Assembly: GCF_046506625.1 (NCBI RefSeq) | Contig: NZ_JBKFFP010000001.1 | Span: 1,085,094-1,149,093 of the forward strand | DNA length: 64,000 nucleotides | Reading direction: 5' to 3' | From: Zhengella sedimenti | Lineage (GTDB): Bacteria; Pseudomonadota; Alphaproteobacteria; Rhizobiales; Rhizobiaceae | Part shown: piece after piece, positions 1 through 8,526 of the stretch | How positions within the stretch are numbered: the stretch's first letter is position 1 | Layout of the letters: the number at the start of each line of letters is the position of its first letter | Position numbers and translations under genes: made by a program | Notes under the pieces: model-generated | Seen by the model: the letters and a program-made list of their open reading frames with translations, nothing else | Told to the model about the DNA's origin: nothing | Databases searched by the model: none

Positions 1-926
1 TGGTCGCCGGCGCCAAGGATGGTTTCGTCGACCTCGATGTCCTCAACCGTTTCCACCTTGCTGGCGCGGTCCGACACAACGATGCGCGACCGGCGCTCCC
101 GGCCATCCGGCGCGAAACGGGCAGGGCCGGGCACGCAGGCGTCGATGCGCGCCCTCGGCCCGGTCACCGAGACGACCTCCTGCCACCAGGACCCTTCCGC
201 GAACATGCACAGATCGAGCATTCCACGTGTCCCGTTCTCGAAATCGACCACGACGAACGCGTTGTCGATGATGTCCGGGACCTCACCGGCGTAGCGTTCG
301 TCGCGGTGGTTCACGTCCATGGCACCGGAGGCATAGACCCGCACGGGATCGCTCTTCAGCACGAGCCGCATCAGGTCCCAGAAATGGCAGCACTTCTCCA
401 CCAGTGTTCCGCCCGTCCGGCTGGAGAAGCGGTTCCAGTCGCCCACCTTGACGAGGAAGGGGAAGCGGTGTTCGCGGATGGCCATCATCACCGGCTGGCC
501 TGCCGTCCCCGCCTCGACTTCGGCCAGCAGCCGCTGCATGGGTGGCATGTAGCGGTATTCCATCGCGACCCAGAGTGGCGCGCTTCGCCCGGACTGGCGG
601 CTGACGATGTCCCGGCAATGTTCGACCGTCGTGCACATCGGCTTTTCGCAGAGCACCGGCTTGTTGGCCGGCAGCACGTCCAGCAGTGCGGCATGATGGG
701 CGTCATTGGGCGAGCAAATCACATAGGCGTCGCAGATGTCGGCGGCGATGAGGTCGCGATAGTCCTGGAAGACGCGGGCCGTGCCGCCCTGGGTGGCGAG
801 CGAGACCGCCCGCATTCCGGCATCCGGGTCGGCGATGCCCGTGACCGTGACACCGTCGAGAAGCGCCAGGTTGCGCAAGTGCTCCTGGCCCATCATGCCC
901 GCGCCGATGAAACCGTAACGAACCAT
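1..926 (-). CDS. Gfo/Idh/MocA-family NAD(P)-dependent oxidoreductase, cut by the window edge
   Basis: The reading frame starts at an ATG at 926 and stays open to base 1, so the C-terminus is missing. It opens with a Rossmann fold (GFIGAGMMG, residues 6-14), has the family CEKP motif near residue 95, and a GGTLVEKCCHFWD segment carrying the Lys/His pair expected in the active site. The start lies 2 bases after the stop of the isomerase gene, so it is the last visible gene of the operon. Family members oxidise sugars or polyols, or open glycosidic bonds by a redox mechanism (GH109, GH188). Given the neighbours, an NAD-dependent sulfoquinovosidase or a sugar or sulfolactaldehyde dehydrogenase are candidates. 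The substrate cannot be read from sequence. Confidence 0.85.
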   Translation of the reverse strand, partial: MVRYGFIGAGMMGQEHLRNLALLDGVTVTGIADPDAGMRAVSLATQGGTARVFQDYRDLIAADICDAYVICSPNDAHHAALLDVLPANKPVLCEKPMCTTVEHCRDIVSRQSGRSAPLWVAMEYRYMPPMQRLLAEVEAGTAGQPVMMAIREHRFPFLVKVGDWNRFSSRTGGTLVEKCCHFWDLMRLVLKSDPVRVYASGAMDVNHRDERYAGEVPDIIDNAFVVVDFENGTRGMLDLCMFAEGSWWQEVVSVTGPRARIDACVPGPARFAPDGRERRSRIVVSDRASKVETVEDIEVDETILGAGD

Positions 927-928
927 GG

Positions 929-2311
929 TCAGATCTCCAGGACCGGGATGGACAAGGCCGCCGCCACACTTCGCAGTGCCGCGCGATGGTCGCCATAGGC
1001 CAGCGCCATGTGGTGTTCCAGGCCCGACGCGATGATCGCGTCGAGCGCGGCCTGCGCGCCGCTGTCGAAACGCAGCGTGCCCGACGTGCCGGTGAATGCC
1101 ATCGGGCGGTCGAGCATTTGCGCGCCCGCCAGGATCATCTGCGTGCGTCCGAAGGCCTGCGAGACCCGCGCCAGCGTCACCCGGCCCGGCTTGAGCGCGA
1201 ACTGGAAGAGCAGCGGCATCTTCCTGTTGGTGTGGTTCGTTGCCTCGGCGCGCGCGCCCGCGGCCAGCATGGAGATGGGCGCCTGTCCGCAATGCCAGAC
1301 GACGGCGCTGTCGTCGGCGGTGTCGACATCGACGAGATCGGTGAGGAAGACCGGCGCTCCGGCGGTCTCCTGAAGGATCATCTGGGTCAGTGCGCCGTAG
1401 ACGTCCGCCTCGCATGCACAGGGCAGGCGGCTCTCGCCCATCATGGAGACCGGCCCGCAGACCGCTCCGCCATATTCGGTGAAGGTCTCCGGCCAGCAAC
1501 GGATGGCGAAAGCCTCGTAGCCGCCGGTCTCGCCCATCTGCGACAAGGCGGCCTTCAGCCTGAGTGACCGGTCCAGTTCCGCCTGGTCCACCGCGTCGAG
1601 ACCGTCGAGCTGGCCTTCAGCGACTGCCCGGATGGCGCTGACCCCGGCGGCAGGCACCGCGCGTGCGGTATCGAAGAGATGCTCCAGGGCGATCTCGTCC
1701 ACGGTCACTCCGGCCAGCGCGGCGAGCTTGCCCGGGGCATAGGCGCAGGTGTCGAACCCGTCCGGGTGCTGCCCGATGCGCCCGATCCTGCGGCCACGCA
1801 TGGCCGCGGCGATGGTCCGGCCCGGTTCTGCCGGCGCCTCGGCCACGACGCCGGTGAGGTGGCCGGACTGGCGTCCGCCATCGAGCAGGGCGGCGATATC
1901 CTCCTCAGCCACGGTATCCGGGTCGGCGTAGAGCCAGCCGAAGGCGCGCCCGTTCAGGCCCAGCGCATGGCTGGCAAGGTTCAGCCCGCAGAAGGCGTTC
2001 AGGCGAAGCCGCCCGCCCAGCCGTGGTTCAGGCACGGCCCAGATGGCGAGCGGCATGTCCAGGTCGCGCGCGGCTTCTGCGGTCATCGCGGCATCGGTGA
2101 ATGTCACCTGCAGGACCAGCAGGCTGGAGATCCCGGCCGCGCGAAGCTCCGCGATGGCAGCCCGGGCCTGCCCGGCGTCGAACAGCAGTTCGCGCGGTCC
2201 GGCAAAGGCGCGCCCCGTCGCGTCGAGGCGCGCCAGCATGGCCGCCAGCTTCCGGTTGGCGAATTCGACGTCGAAGGTCGCACGGCCGAGCGGCAGGATA
2301 CCAATGGTCAC
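929..2311 (-). CDS. L-fucose/L-arabinose isomerase-like protein, candidate sulfosugar isomerase
   Basis: The 460-residue protein resembles the fucose/arabinose isomerase superfamily, best in its C-terminal half, which has CEADVYGALTQMIL and a downstream TDLVDVD block. The N-terminal half has the expected alternating alpha/beta pattern. These enzymes interconvert aldoses and ketoses with a divalent metal. It lies 3 bases after the aldolase gene and 2 bases before the oxidoreductase gene, in one operon with a PfkB kinase. It should therefore make the ketose that the kinase phosphorylates. An isomerase of this family, not YihS-like, serves in an alternative sulfoquinovose pathway (sulfo-EMP2), as I recall the literature. 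Sulfoquinovose as substrate is inferred from the neighbouring C3-sulfonate operon. An ordinary deoxy-sugar substrate is not excluded. Confidence 0.75.
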   Translation of the reverse strand: MTIGILPLGRATFDVEFANRKLAAMLARLDATGRAFAGPRELLFDAGQARAAIAELRAAGISSLLVLQVTFTDAAMTAEAARDLDMPLAIWAVPEPRLGGRLRLNAFCGLNLASHALGLNGRAFGWLYADPDTVAEEDIAALLDGGRQSGHLTGVVAEAPAEPGRTIAAAMRGRRIGRIGQHPDGFDTCAYAPGKLAALAGVTVDEIALEHLFDTARAVPAAGVSAIRAVAEGQLDGLDAVDQAELDRSLRLKAALSQMGETGGYEAFAIRCWPETFTEYGGAVCGPVSMMGESRLPCACEADVYGALTQMILQETAGAPVFLTDLVDVDTADDSAVVWHCGQAPISMLAAGARAEATNHTNRKMPLLFQFALKPGRVTLARVSQAFGRTQMILAGAQMLDRPMAFTGTSGTLRFDSGAQAALDAIIASGLEHHMALAYGDHRAALRSVAAALSIPVLEI

Positions 2312-2314
2312 GGT

Positions 2315-3346
2315 TCAGGCTCCCATGGGTTCATATTTGTGCCGGAACGAGGCGTCGTCCGGTGCGAATCGCGCGCCTGCCGGCCCGTAGCAGGGGTGAC
2401 GGCGCCAATCCCTGGCCGAAGCGTCGGCAAGGGCGGAAATCTCCTTCATGTAGTCGACCGATCCGGTCTCCAGGTCGGTGGCGATCGCTGCCCAGTCGGG
2501 GTAGTGGTTGAAGGCATCCAGCCAGATCGCGCGCCCGGCCAGGAAACCCGATGCACCAGCCTTGAAGGCGTGGGCCAGGACGTTGCGGAACTCGGCCTTG
2601 CCGGCGCCCGCCGACAGCATCACCCAGGGGCGCCCGGCAATGCGGCCCATTTCGTCGAAAAGCGCCTGGACACCGGCCGATCCGTCAGCTTCCTGCGCAT
2701 TCACCGGGCTCTCCAGCTTGAAGACATCGATGCCGAAGTCAGGATGCGCGAATGTATCGACGGATGCCAGCACGTGATCGGCCTTCTTCGACGCCATTTC
2801 GACATAGTCGGTCGTCTGGTGGGCGTCGGATGCCAGAGGATAGACGAGCAGCTCGAACAGGAAGGGAATGTCGAGGCGGGTGCATTCTTCCCCGATCCTT
2901 TTCACATAGTCCTTCTGCGCCTGGCAGACGTCCGGCGCGGCATCGGGGCGGTACCAGGCCAGGACCTTGACCGCATCCGCGCCCATGCGCTTGATCTTGT
3001 CGACCGACCAATCATCGATGCTGGAGGACAGGCGGCCGCCGGGCGTCTCTCGAAACAGCGAATCCTCCAGCGTCACGATCAGCCCCTTTTCAGGCGACAG
3101 GCAATCGATGCCCCGCGGGATCGCGTAGTGCGGATCGAGGAGCATGGCCGTGCTGTCGGCCTGCAGCTTTTCGACCAGCAGGCGCTTGAACCGCGCGACC
3201 TCGCCCCAGGGGGCTTCCTCCACGCCAAGGCGCGCGGCGATGGGCTGCTTGATGGGCGGACGCTGGTCGACGGCGGTCATCTTGAAGATGCCGTTGGCAT
3301 CGGCCATGCGGCGCATGCCCCACAGCTTGCCCGGGGTCAGGTACAT
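2315..3346 (-). CDS. LacD/YihT-type class I aldolase (ketose-1-phosphate or bisphosphate aldolase)
   Basis: This 343-residue TIM-barrel protein is of the tagatose-1,6-bisphosphate aldolase (LacD) family. Visible marks are the early MTAVDQRPPI strand, DAVKVLAWYRPD with the probable Schiff-base lysine, LFELLVYPL, and the late MLSAGAGKAEF / GFLAGRAIW phosphate-binding strands. Relatives split ketose phosphates into DHAP and an aldehyde; E. coli YihT does so with sulfofructose-1-phosphate. The start at 3346 overlaps the end of the kinase gene by 10 bases and has an AAGGAG site inside it, so translation is probably coupled. It is longer than YihT (about 290 residues), mostly through an N-terminal extension and a C-terminal tail. 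The product pair DHAP plus 3-sulfolactaldehyde is inference. Confidence 0.82.
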   Translation of the reverse strand: MYLTPGKLWGMRRMADANGIFKMTAVDQRPPIKQPIAARLGVEEAPWGEVARFKRLLVEKLQADSTAMLLDPHYAIPRGIDCLSPEKGLIVTLEDSLFRETPGGRLSSSIDDWSVDKIKRMGADAVKVLAWYRPDAAPDVCQAQKDYVKRIGEECTRLDIPFLFELLVYPLASDAHQTTDYVEMASKKADHVLASVDTFAHPDFGIDVFKLESPVNAQEADGSAGVQALFDEMGRIAGRPWVMLSAGAGKAEFRNVLAHAFKAGASGFLAGRAIWLDAFNHYPDWAAIATDLETGSVDYMKEISALADASARDWRRHPCYGPAGARFAPDDASFRHKYEPMGA

Positions 3347-4230
3347 TGCTCATTCTCCTTCAGGAAGATGCCGGTTGCCGCCCGATCCGGGCAACCCTTC
3401 CGGCCGCCGAAGGCAAGGCATTTCAGCGTTGCCGTGGCGCTTGCATGGATGATCGCATCGCGCTCGGATGCGCCTTCGGCCAGAAGCAGCGCAAAGGCGC
3501 CATGCCAGATGTCGCCAGCTGCCAGGGTGTCGACGGGCCGGATGGGGATGGCCGGGACATGCGCGGCCGTGTCGCCATCGAGGAACAGAACGCCATTGGC
3601 GCCATCGGTGACGCAGACCCAGGCATCCGTTTGGCCACGCGCGAAACGCAGCGCGTCGGCCGCGGCGGCGCCTGGCGCCAGATCGGACAGGCCCTGCATG
3701 GAAAAGGCGATGTGGCTCGCGCCGGACAGGTTGCCTGCCGTCACCGGCGCTTCTGCATCGACGACGCCCGGTATCCCCTGCGCCCTTGCGAGGGCGAGCA
3801 CCGTCCGTGTCAGCGCCGGCCAGCGGTTGTCGGCAAGAACCGCCCCGGCGCCATGGAGGCCCGACAGCCACTCCACCGATTCCGTCAGGCCGCGGCCGCG
3901 AAAGTTCATGACCTGGCGTTCGCCTTGCCGGTCGACGTAGATGGAGGAGAAGGACGACATGCCGCCCGGCGCACGGTGGACAAGCCGGGTGTCCACGCCC
4001 TCCGCTTCCAGATCGGCCAGGATCAGGTCGCCGACGGGATCATCGCCGAGCCGGGCCGCCAGCAGCGCTTCGCCGCCCTGCCGCGAAATGGCGACAGCGG
4101 CATTGGCCGCGCAGCCGCCGCCGGCGAATTCGGCGTTCAGGGCGCGGTATTTCTGTGCCAGGGACGGCATTTCGTCCACCTGGAAGATGAAATCGGCAAC
4201 GGCCATGCCGGCGACGAGAACGCGGGCCAT
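3337..4230 (-). CDS. PfkB-family sugar kinase, candidate sulfofructose kinase
   Basis: The protein has 297 residues and a ribokinase fold, with the N-terminal GGGCAANAAVA signature and the C-terminal DTLAAGDIWHGAF signature carrying the catalytic base near Asp240. The frame is open further upstream, but the ATG at 4230 follows a GGAGG site and gives the canonical start MARVLVAGMAVADF. It is followed by the aldolase with a 10-base overlap, which suggests that its product is the aldolase substrate. E. coli YihV, the sulfofructose kinase, is the family precedent. The usual GAGD anion hole reads AAGD here, an uncommon change. A 209-base spacer with an 8-bp perfect hairpin separates it from dctP, so it may be expressed at a lower level than the transporter. 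Confidence 0.85.
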   Translation of the reverse strand: MARVLVAGMAVADFIFQVDEMPSLAQKYRALNAEFAGGGCAANAAVAISRQGGEALLAARLGDDPVGDLILADLEAEGVDTRLVHRAPGGMSSFSSIYVDRQGERQVMNFRGRGLTESVEWLSGLHGAGAVLADNRWPALTRTVLALARAQGIPGVVDAEAPVTAGNLSGASHIAFSMQGLSDLAPGAAAADALRFARGQTDAWVCVTDGANGVLFLDGDTAAHVPAIPIRPVDTLAAGDIWHGAFALLLAEGASERDAIIHASATATLKCLAFGGRKGCPDRAATGIFLKENEQCT

Positions 4231-4365
4231 CAATCCGCCTCCGGTCCGCCAGGAGCGTGCGCCAACGCTTCCGCCGAACTGCGGCAACGGTCTGCGGGAC
4301 CGGGCAAGGCGACCTGCCTGGCCATGATGGAATCCGGTTCTCTTTGCATGACCGTTGACAATCCC

Positions 4366-4385
4366 CCGGCAACCGGTGTTGCCGG
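4366..4385. other. 8-bp perfect hairpin between dctP and the kinase gene
   Basis: CCGGCAAC at 4366-4373 and GTTGCCGG at 4378-4385 are perfect inverted repeats with a 4-base loop. No T-tract follows on either strand, so this is more likely an mRNA processing or stability element, or a weak attenuator, than a classic terminator. A second short hairpin (CCCGG/CCGGG, 4427-4439) abuts the dctP stop codon. Confidence 0.4.
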
Positions 4386-4439
4386 TCCATCGTTCAATGG
4401 GCTGGCCGGGCAGGGCGAGGGCCGCGCCCGGCCGCCGGG

Positions 4440-5498
4440 TTACCTGATGTCCGCGTCGCGTGCGGCGTTGATTTCTGCTTCAGCGGAAGCCACGGCGTCG
4501 TTCAGCGCGGTGAACACCTCTTCGCCGCCCTTCACGTTCGCCTTGAACCATTCGTAGACCGGCTCCGCGGCCTCCTTGAACGCCGCCTTCTCTTCCGGGG
4601 TCGGCACGTAGAGATCGCCTCCGGCGGCCACGAAGTCCTCATAGGCCTTGATCGACTTGCGCTTCGGCGAGGCGAATGTCGCCTGCTGGAGTTCGGCGAA
4701 GCCGTCGACGACCACGCGGCGCAACTCTTCCGGCATGGCCATGAACTTGTCATTCGACATCCACCACAGCGCACCCATGTAGGCATGACCGTCGAGGGTG
4801 AGGTATTTCAGGCCGGCGTCGGGAAACTTCATGCCCATGATGTCGGTGATGCCGTTCTTGGAACCTTCGACCACCCCCGTCTGAAGCGAGGTGAACAGCT
4901 CCGGCCACGGGATCGGGGTCGGTGAGCCGCCGAGCGCCTTGACCAGTTCCTGGGGCAGGTCGGCGACAACGGTGCGGATCTTCAGGCCGGCCAGGTCCTC
5001 CGGCTTGGCGACCCGCCGCTTGGTGTTGGCGAAATTGCGCCAGCCACCGGTGTTGCCGATGGTCATCAGGCGGATCTTGTCCCCGGAGTCGGCGAGAGCC
5101 ATCTCGCGCACCTTGCGCGTGAAATCGCCGGCCAGCACGGCTTCGGCGATCCGGTCGTCCGACATGAGGTAGGGAAGGTCGAGGACCTGGACATAGGGGA
5201 AGATTCCGGCAGCCCCGCCCGACGTGGAGATATAGACGTCGATGGATCCGTCCGCGACGCCCTGCAGGCATTCCGCGCCCTTCGAGCAGAGCTGCGTGCC
5301 GATGAACAGTTCGACCGCGATCCTTCCGTTGGACGCCGATTCGACATAGTTCTTGAAGACCACCAGGCCGTCATAGTCCTCGTCGTTCTCGTTGGAGTTC
5401 GCGGTCGCGCGGATGGTGTAGTCGGCCGCGGCAGCCGCCAGCGGCGCACTCGCCAGGATGGCTGCGGCCAGCAGCGATTTGATGGCAGTCCTGAGCAT
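4440..5498 (-). CDS. dctP: TRAP transporter periplasmic solute-binding protein (DctP family)
   Basis: The 352-residue protein begins with a Sec signal peptide (charged start, then LLAAAILASAPLAAAAA) and has the DctP fold. Family marks are the LAGLKIRTVVADLPQELVKALGG block, which holds the carboxylate-binding arginine region, and GVVEGSKNGITDI. An upstream ATG at 5513 is in frame, but its codons include the ribosome-binding site AAGGAGG, so 5498 is chosen. It lies 33 bases after dctM and completes a tripartite importer. TRAP binding proteins usually take organic acids; sulfonate-bearing ligands such as isethionate and DHPS are known. A sulfosugar ligand would be an unusual case and is inferred only from the downstream enzymes. 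Confidence 0.88.
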   Translation of the reverse strand: MLRTAIKSLLAAAILASAPLAAAAADYTIRATANSNENDEDYDGLVVFKNYVESASNGRIAVELFIGTQLCSKGAECLQGVADGSIDVYISTSGGAAGIFPYVQVLDLPYLMSDDRIAEAVLAGDFTRKVREMALADSGDKIRLMTIGNTGGWRNFANTKRRVAKPEDLAGLKIRTVVADLPQELVKALGGSPTPIPWPELFTSLQTGVVEGSKNGITDIMGMKFPDAGLKYLTLDGHAYMGALWWMSNDKFMAMPEELRRVVVDGFAELQQATFASPKRKSIKAYEDFVAAGGDLYVPTPEEKAAFKEAAEPVYEWFKANVKGGEEVFTALNDAVASAEAEINAARDADIR

Positions 5499-5531
5499 GG
5501 TTTCCTCCTTCATGGTTTCCTCTGGATTGTT

Positions 5532-7028
5532 CTACTTGATGAAGCCGGCCAGCGTCGGCACGGTCATGGAAATGGCCGGGAAATAGGTGATCAGGAAGAT
5601 CACCAGCACTTCCACGGCGAGGAAGGGCAGGATGGCGCGCGAGATCGTCTCGACCTTTTCCCCGGACACCGAGGAGGCGACGAACAGCACGAGGCCCATG
5701 GGTGGTGTTGCCAGCCCGACGGTCAGGTTCACCGACATGATGATGGCGAAATGCACCGGATGAACGCCGATCTCGATGAAGATCGGGGCGAGGATGGGCC
5801 CGAGGATGATGATCGCAGGCCCTGCATCCAGGAACATGCCGACAATGAAGAGCAGGATGTTGATCAGGAACAGCAGGATCAGCGGATCGTCGCTGAGTGC
5901 AAGGATCGACGAGGCCAGGCTCTCGGGCGCATGGCTGAGGCTGACCACGGTCTTGAAGGCGACTGCCGCGCCGACCAGGAGCAGGACCGTCGAGGCGCCG
6001 AGGGCGGACTTCGTCAGGATGCCCGGCAGGTCCGACAGCTTCATCGACCGCAGCACGAAGAAGGAGACGATCAGCGCGTAGGCCACGGCAGCCGCGGAGG
6101 CTTCCGTCGGCGTGAACACGCCGACGAGGATGCCGCCGAGAATGATGATCGGCGCCTGCAGCGGCGCGACCGCCTTCTTGCAGACGATGCGGAAATCGTG
6201 CGACGCGCGCCGCCGCGCCCACAGCAGGATGCCGTGGGCGATGAGCAGGAAGACCGCGAACAGCACCCAGCCGGCCGCGCCGCCCGTCGCGTTCGTGGCT
6301 TGGGCCGGCGCGAGCAGCAGGTAGAGACCGTAAAGAAGCCCGGCGATGTTGATGCGCAGCAGGATGAAGGACACCCAGTGCTCCAGCGCGGAAATCTCCT
6401 GGTTGCGCTTCACGATGCGTTCCGCCTTGGGCAGGTCGTAGCGGTCGGCCATCAGCCGCACCACGATCATCAGCCCCACGCCGACCAGCAGGCCGGGGAC
6501 GATGCCGGCGAGGAACAGCGCGGCAACGCTCTCGCCCATCACATAGGCGTAGATGATCATGATGCCCGACGGGGGAATGATGGGGCCGATCACCGAACTG
6601 GCGGCGGTAATGGCGGCCGCGAATTTCCGGCTGTAGCCATTGCGCTCCATGGCCGGGATCAGCGTCGAGCCGAGCGCCGAGGTGTCGGCGACGGCAGAGC
6701 CGGACAAACCGGCAAACAGGATCGACGACAGGATGTTCACATGCGCAAGGCCGCCGCGCAGATGCCCCATGAGGGCCTGGGAAAAATCGACCAGACGACC
6801 CGTGATGCCGCCCCGGTTCATCAGTTCGCCGGCCAGCATGAAGAAGGGCAGGGCCATCAGCGGAAAGCTGTCCATGCCGTTGTAGAGGTTGCGGTAGAGA
6901 AGCGCCATGTCGCGTTCCTGGCCGTTGAGCCAGAGCAGCAGGCCCGGCGCAAACATCAGCGCGAAGAAGACCGGAAGCCCGATCATCAGCAGGACAAGGA
7001 AGAGGGGCAGGAACCAGACAAGCATCAT
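5532..7028 (-). CDS. dctM: TRAP transporter large permease (DctM family)
   Basis: This 498-residue, very hydrophobic protein has about 12 membrane segments and DctM features: GLSGSAVADTSALGSTLIPAM, the IGPIIPPS motif near residues 150-160, and a second inverted half with VGLATPPMGLVLF. It carries the sodium-coupled transport step in the inner membrane. Its ATG at 7028 overlaps the stop of dctQ (ATGA), so the two are translationally coupled. The reading frame extends further upstream, but that part lies over dctQ. A long loop between the two halves (about residues 225-300) contains RIVKRNQEIS and extra hydrophobic segments, which makes it longer than the usual 425-445 residues. Confidence 0.9.
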   Translation of the reverse strand: MMLVWFLPLFLVLLMIGLPVFFALMFAPGLLLWLNGQERDMALLYRNLYNGMDSFPLMALPFFMLAGELMNRGGITGRLVDFSQALMGHLRGGLAHVNILSSILFAGLSGSAVADTSALGSTLIPAMERNGYSRKFAAAITAASSVIGPIIPPSGIMIIYAYVMGESVAALFLAGIVPGLLVGVGLMIVVRLMADRYDLPKAERIVKRNQEISALEHWVSFILLRINIAGLLYGLYLLLAPAQATNATGGAAGWVLFAVFLLIAHGILLWARRRASHDFRIVCKKAVAPLQAPIIILGGILVGVFTPTEASAAAVAYALIVSFFVLRSMKLSDLPGILTKSALGASTVLLLVGAAVAFKTVVSLSHAPESLASSILALSDDPLILLFLINILLFIVGMFLDAGPAIIILGPILAPIFIEIGVHPVHFAIIMSVNLTVGLATPPMGLVLFVASSVSGEKVETISRAILPFLAVEVLVIFLITYFPAISMTVPTLAGFIK

Positions 7029-7624
7029 TCGGACCCCGCGACCGCGAAATCGATCGGCTCCGGCTCCGGCAGAGCCCTGTCCGGCTGTACAACGCCGATC
7101 AGGTGACGCAACAGCAATTCGAGGTTCACCGGGACCAGCAGCACCATGCAGACGAGCAGCGAGCCGTACATGTAGCGCAGCTTCACGCGAACGGAATCGA
7201 GGCCGAGGAGATCCAGTGGCAGCTTGAGCGAGGAGGAATCGAAGTTGCCGCCAAAGCCCATCGTGTGATCCCAGCCAAACCGGATCGCCACGGCGATGAC
7301 GCAGAGCGACATGAGCAGCAACGCCGTCACCAGCAGGTGCGCTGCCGCGCCCTTCAGCGCATGGGGCACCATCTCGATCGCGACGAAGCCGCCATGGCGA
7401 TAGGCCAGCGGCGCGATCAATCCTGTCATCCAGAGCATGAGGAAGCGCGCGGCCTCGTCCGGCCATGGCAGTGCGTTGTTGAGGACGTATCGGAAAAAGA
7501 TCTGCGCCAGGATCACGGCGACCATCAGCGCAAGGCTGATCCAGGCCATTGTCCTGCCGATGCGCAGCACCCGGTCGTTGAACGCGACGAGCACCCGCAG
7601 CGCGATGATCAATGCGTTGACCAT
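7025..7624 (-). CDS. dctQ: TRAP transporter small permease (DctQ family)
   Basis: The protein has 199 residues and four predicted membrane helices, with the DctQ-type W-x-DEAARFLMLWMT motif around residue 60. It is the small membrane subunit that scaffolds DctM. The ATG at 7624 is preceded by GGGGAGGAT; longer starts have no such site. The gene is the first of the transporter-enzyme operon. It lies 97 bases after the DeoR-family gene, and an 11-bp perfect inverted repeat sits 39-71 bases upstream of its start. That placement suggests direct repression by the DeoR protein. Confidence 0.88.
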   Translation of the reverse strand: MVNALIIALRVLVAFNDRVLRIGRTMAWISLALMVAVILAQIFFRYVLNNALPWPDEAARFLMLWMTGLIAPLAYRHGGFVAIEMVPHALKGAAAHLLVTALLLMSLCVIAVAIRFGWDHTMGFGGNFDSSSLKLPLDLLGLDSVRVKLRYMYGSLLVCMVLLVPVNLELLLRHLIGVVQPDRALPEPEPIDFAVAGSE

Positions 7625-7662
7625 GATCCTCCCCGAACATGGCTTGCGCGTTTTCGTGCGCG

Positions 7663-7695
7663 TTATTTTCGTTATGCTCTCGCAAACGAAAATAA
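7663..7695. promoter_or_regulatory. Candidate DeoR-family operator upstream of dctQ
   Basis: TTATTTTCGTT (7663-7673) and AACGAAAATAA (7685-7695) form a perfect 11-bp inverted repeat with an 11-base spacer. Many DeoR-family repressors bind TTTCG/CGAAA-rich repeats. The element lies just upstream of the transporter-enzyme operon, and a related AT-rich repeat lies upstream of the deoR gene itself. Confidence 0.65.
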
Positions 7696-7721
7696 CTGTC
7701 AAGGGAGTGAATGACGAATCG

Positions 7722-8495
7722 TCAGGCCGGGCCGGCTTCGACCAGTTCCACCTCATGGGCCTGGCAGAGGGCGCGCAGCGCGGATGGCGCCGGGCGGTCG
7801 GTCACAAGCGTGTGCACCGCGCCGAGCCGGTCGATGCAGACGGGCGCGGACCGGCCGAACTTCGAACTGTCCACGGCGAGGATGACGTGCTTGGCGCTCT
7901 GGATCATGGCGCGGGTGAGATGAACTTCCGCCAGGTCGAAATCGAGCAACGCACCATTCTCGTCGATCGCGGCGGCGCCGATGACGGCGATGTCGGCACG
8001 GAACTGGCGAATGAATTCGACCGACGATTCACCCAGGATCGTTCCGTCCGAGCGGCGCAGCACGCCGCCTGGCACAAGCACTTCGACGCCGGGAAACCCC
8101 CTCAGGTCATTGGCGATGTTCACGTTGTCTATCAGGACCTTGACCCCGGCATGGTGCTTCATGGCGCTTGCGACGGCGGCGGTCGTGGTGCCGCTGTTGA
8201 TCATCACCATGGTGCGGTCGGGAATGCGTGCGGCAACGGCCGCGCCTATGGCTTCCTTCTGTTCGGCCGCCACGGTTCGCCGGATATCGAAACCGGTATA
8301 TTCCACGCCCGCGGGCAGCGAGGCGCCGCCGTGAAAGCGCATCACCTCGCCGCTTTCGGCCAGGATCTGCAGGTCGCGGCGGATTGTCTGTGGCGTTGTG
8401 GCAAACGCTTCGGACAGGTCTTCCACGAACACGCGTCCGGCCTGGCGAATCTGGTTTAGGATGGCGATCTGTCGAGGATTGAGGGCCTGCGTCAT
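7722..8495 (-). CDS. DeoR-family transcriptional repressor
   Basis: The protein has 257 residues. Its N-terminus is a winged helix-turn-helix (LNPRQIAILNQIRQ, then TTPQTIRRDLQILAE), and the C-terminal DeoR sensor domain has INSGTTTAAVASAM and VIGAAAIDENGALLD. DeoR proteins usually sense phosphorylated sugars made by the pathway they control, which fits the kinase downstream. E. coli CsqR (YihW), the sulfoquinovose regulator, is of the same family. The start is taken at the ATG at 8495; an in-frame TTG at 8504 is possible, and neither has a strong ribosome-binding site. Candidate operators lie upstream of this gene (8527-8559) and upstream of dctQ (7663-7695), which would give autoregulation and control of the operon. 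Confidence 0.9.
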   Translation of the reverse strand: MTQALNPRQIAILNQIRQAGRVFVEDLSEAFATTPQTIRRDLQILAESGEVMRFHGGASLPAGVEYTGFDIRRTVAAEQKEAIGAAVAARIPDRTMVMINSGTTTAAVASAMKHHAGVKVLIDNVNIANDLRGFPGVEVLVPGGVLRRSDGTILGESSVEFIRQFRADIAVIGAAAIDENGALLDFDLAEVHLTRAMIQSAKHVILAVDSSKFGRSAPVCIDRLGAVHTLVTDRPAPSALRALCQAHEVELVEAGPA

Positions 8496-8526
8496 GGCGA
8501 TCAAAAAGGGTCCGGATGCGTTTTCG

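Noticed and set aside
1679..3940. A plus-strand frame of 753 codons opposite the isomerase, aldolase and kinase genes
   Set aside because: It is antisense to three conserved genes, has no domain and is rich in Arg/Gly/Ala typical of GC-driven open frames.
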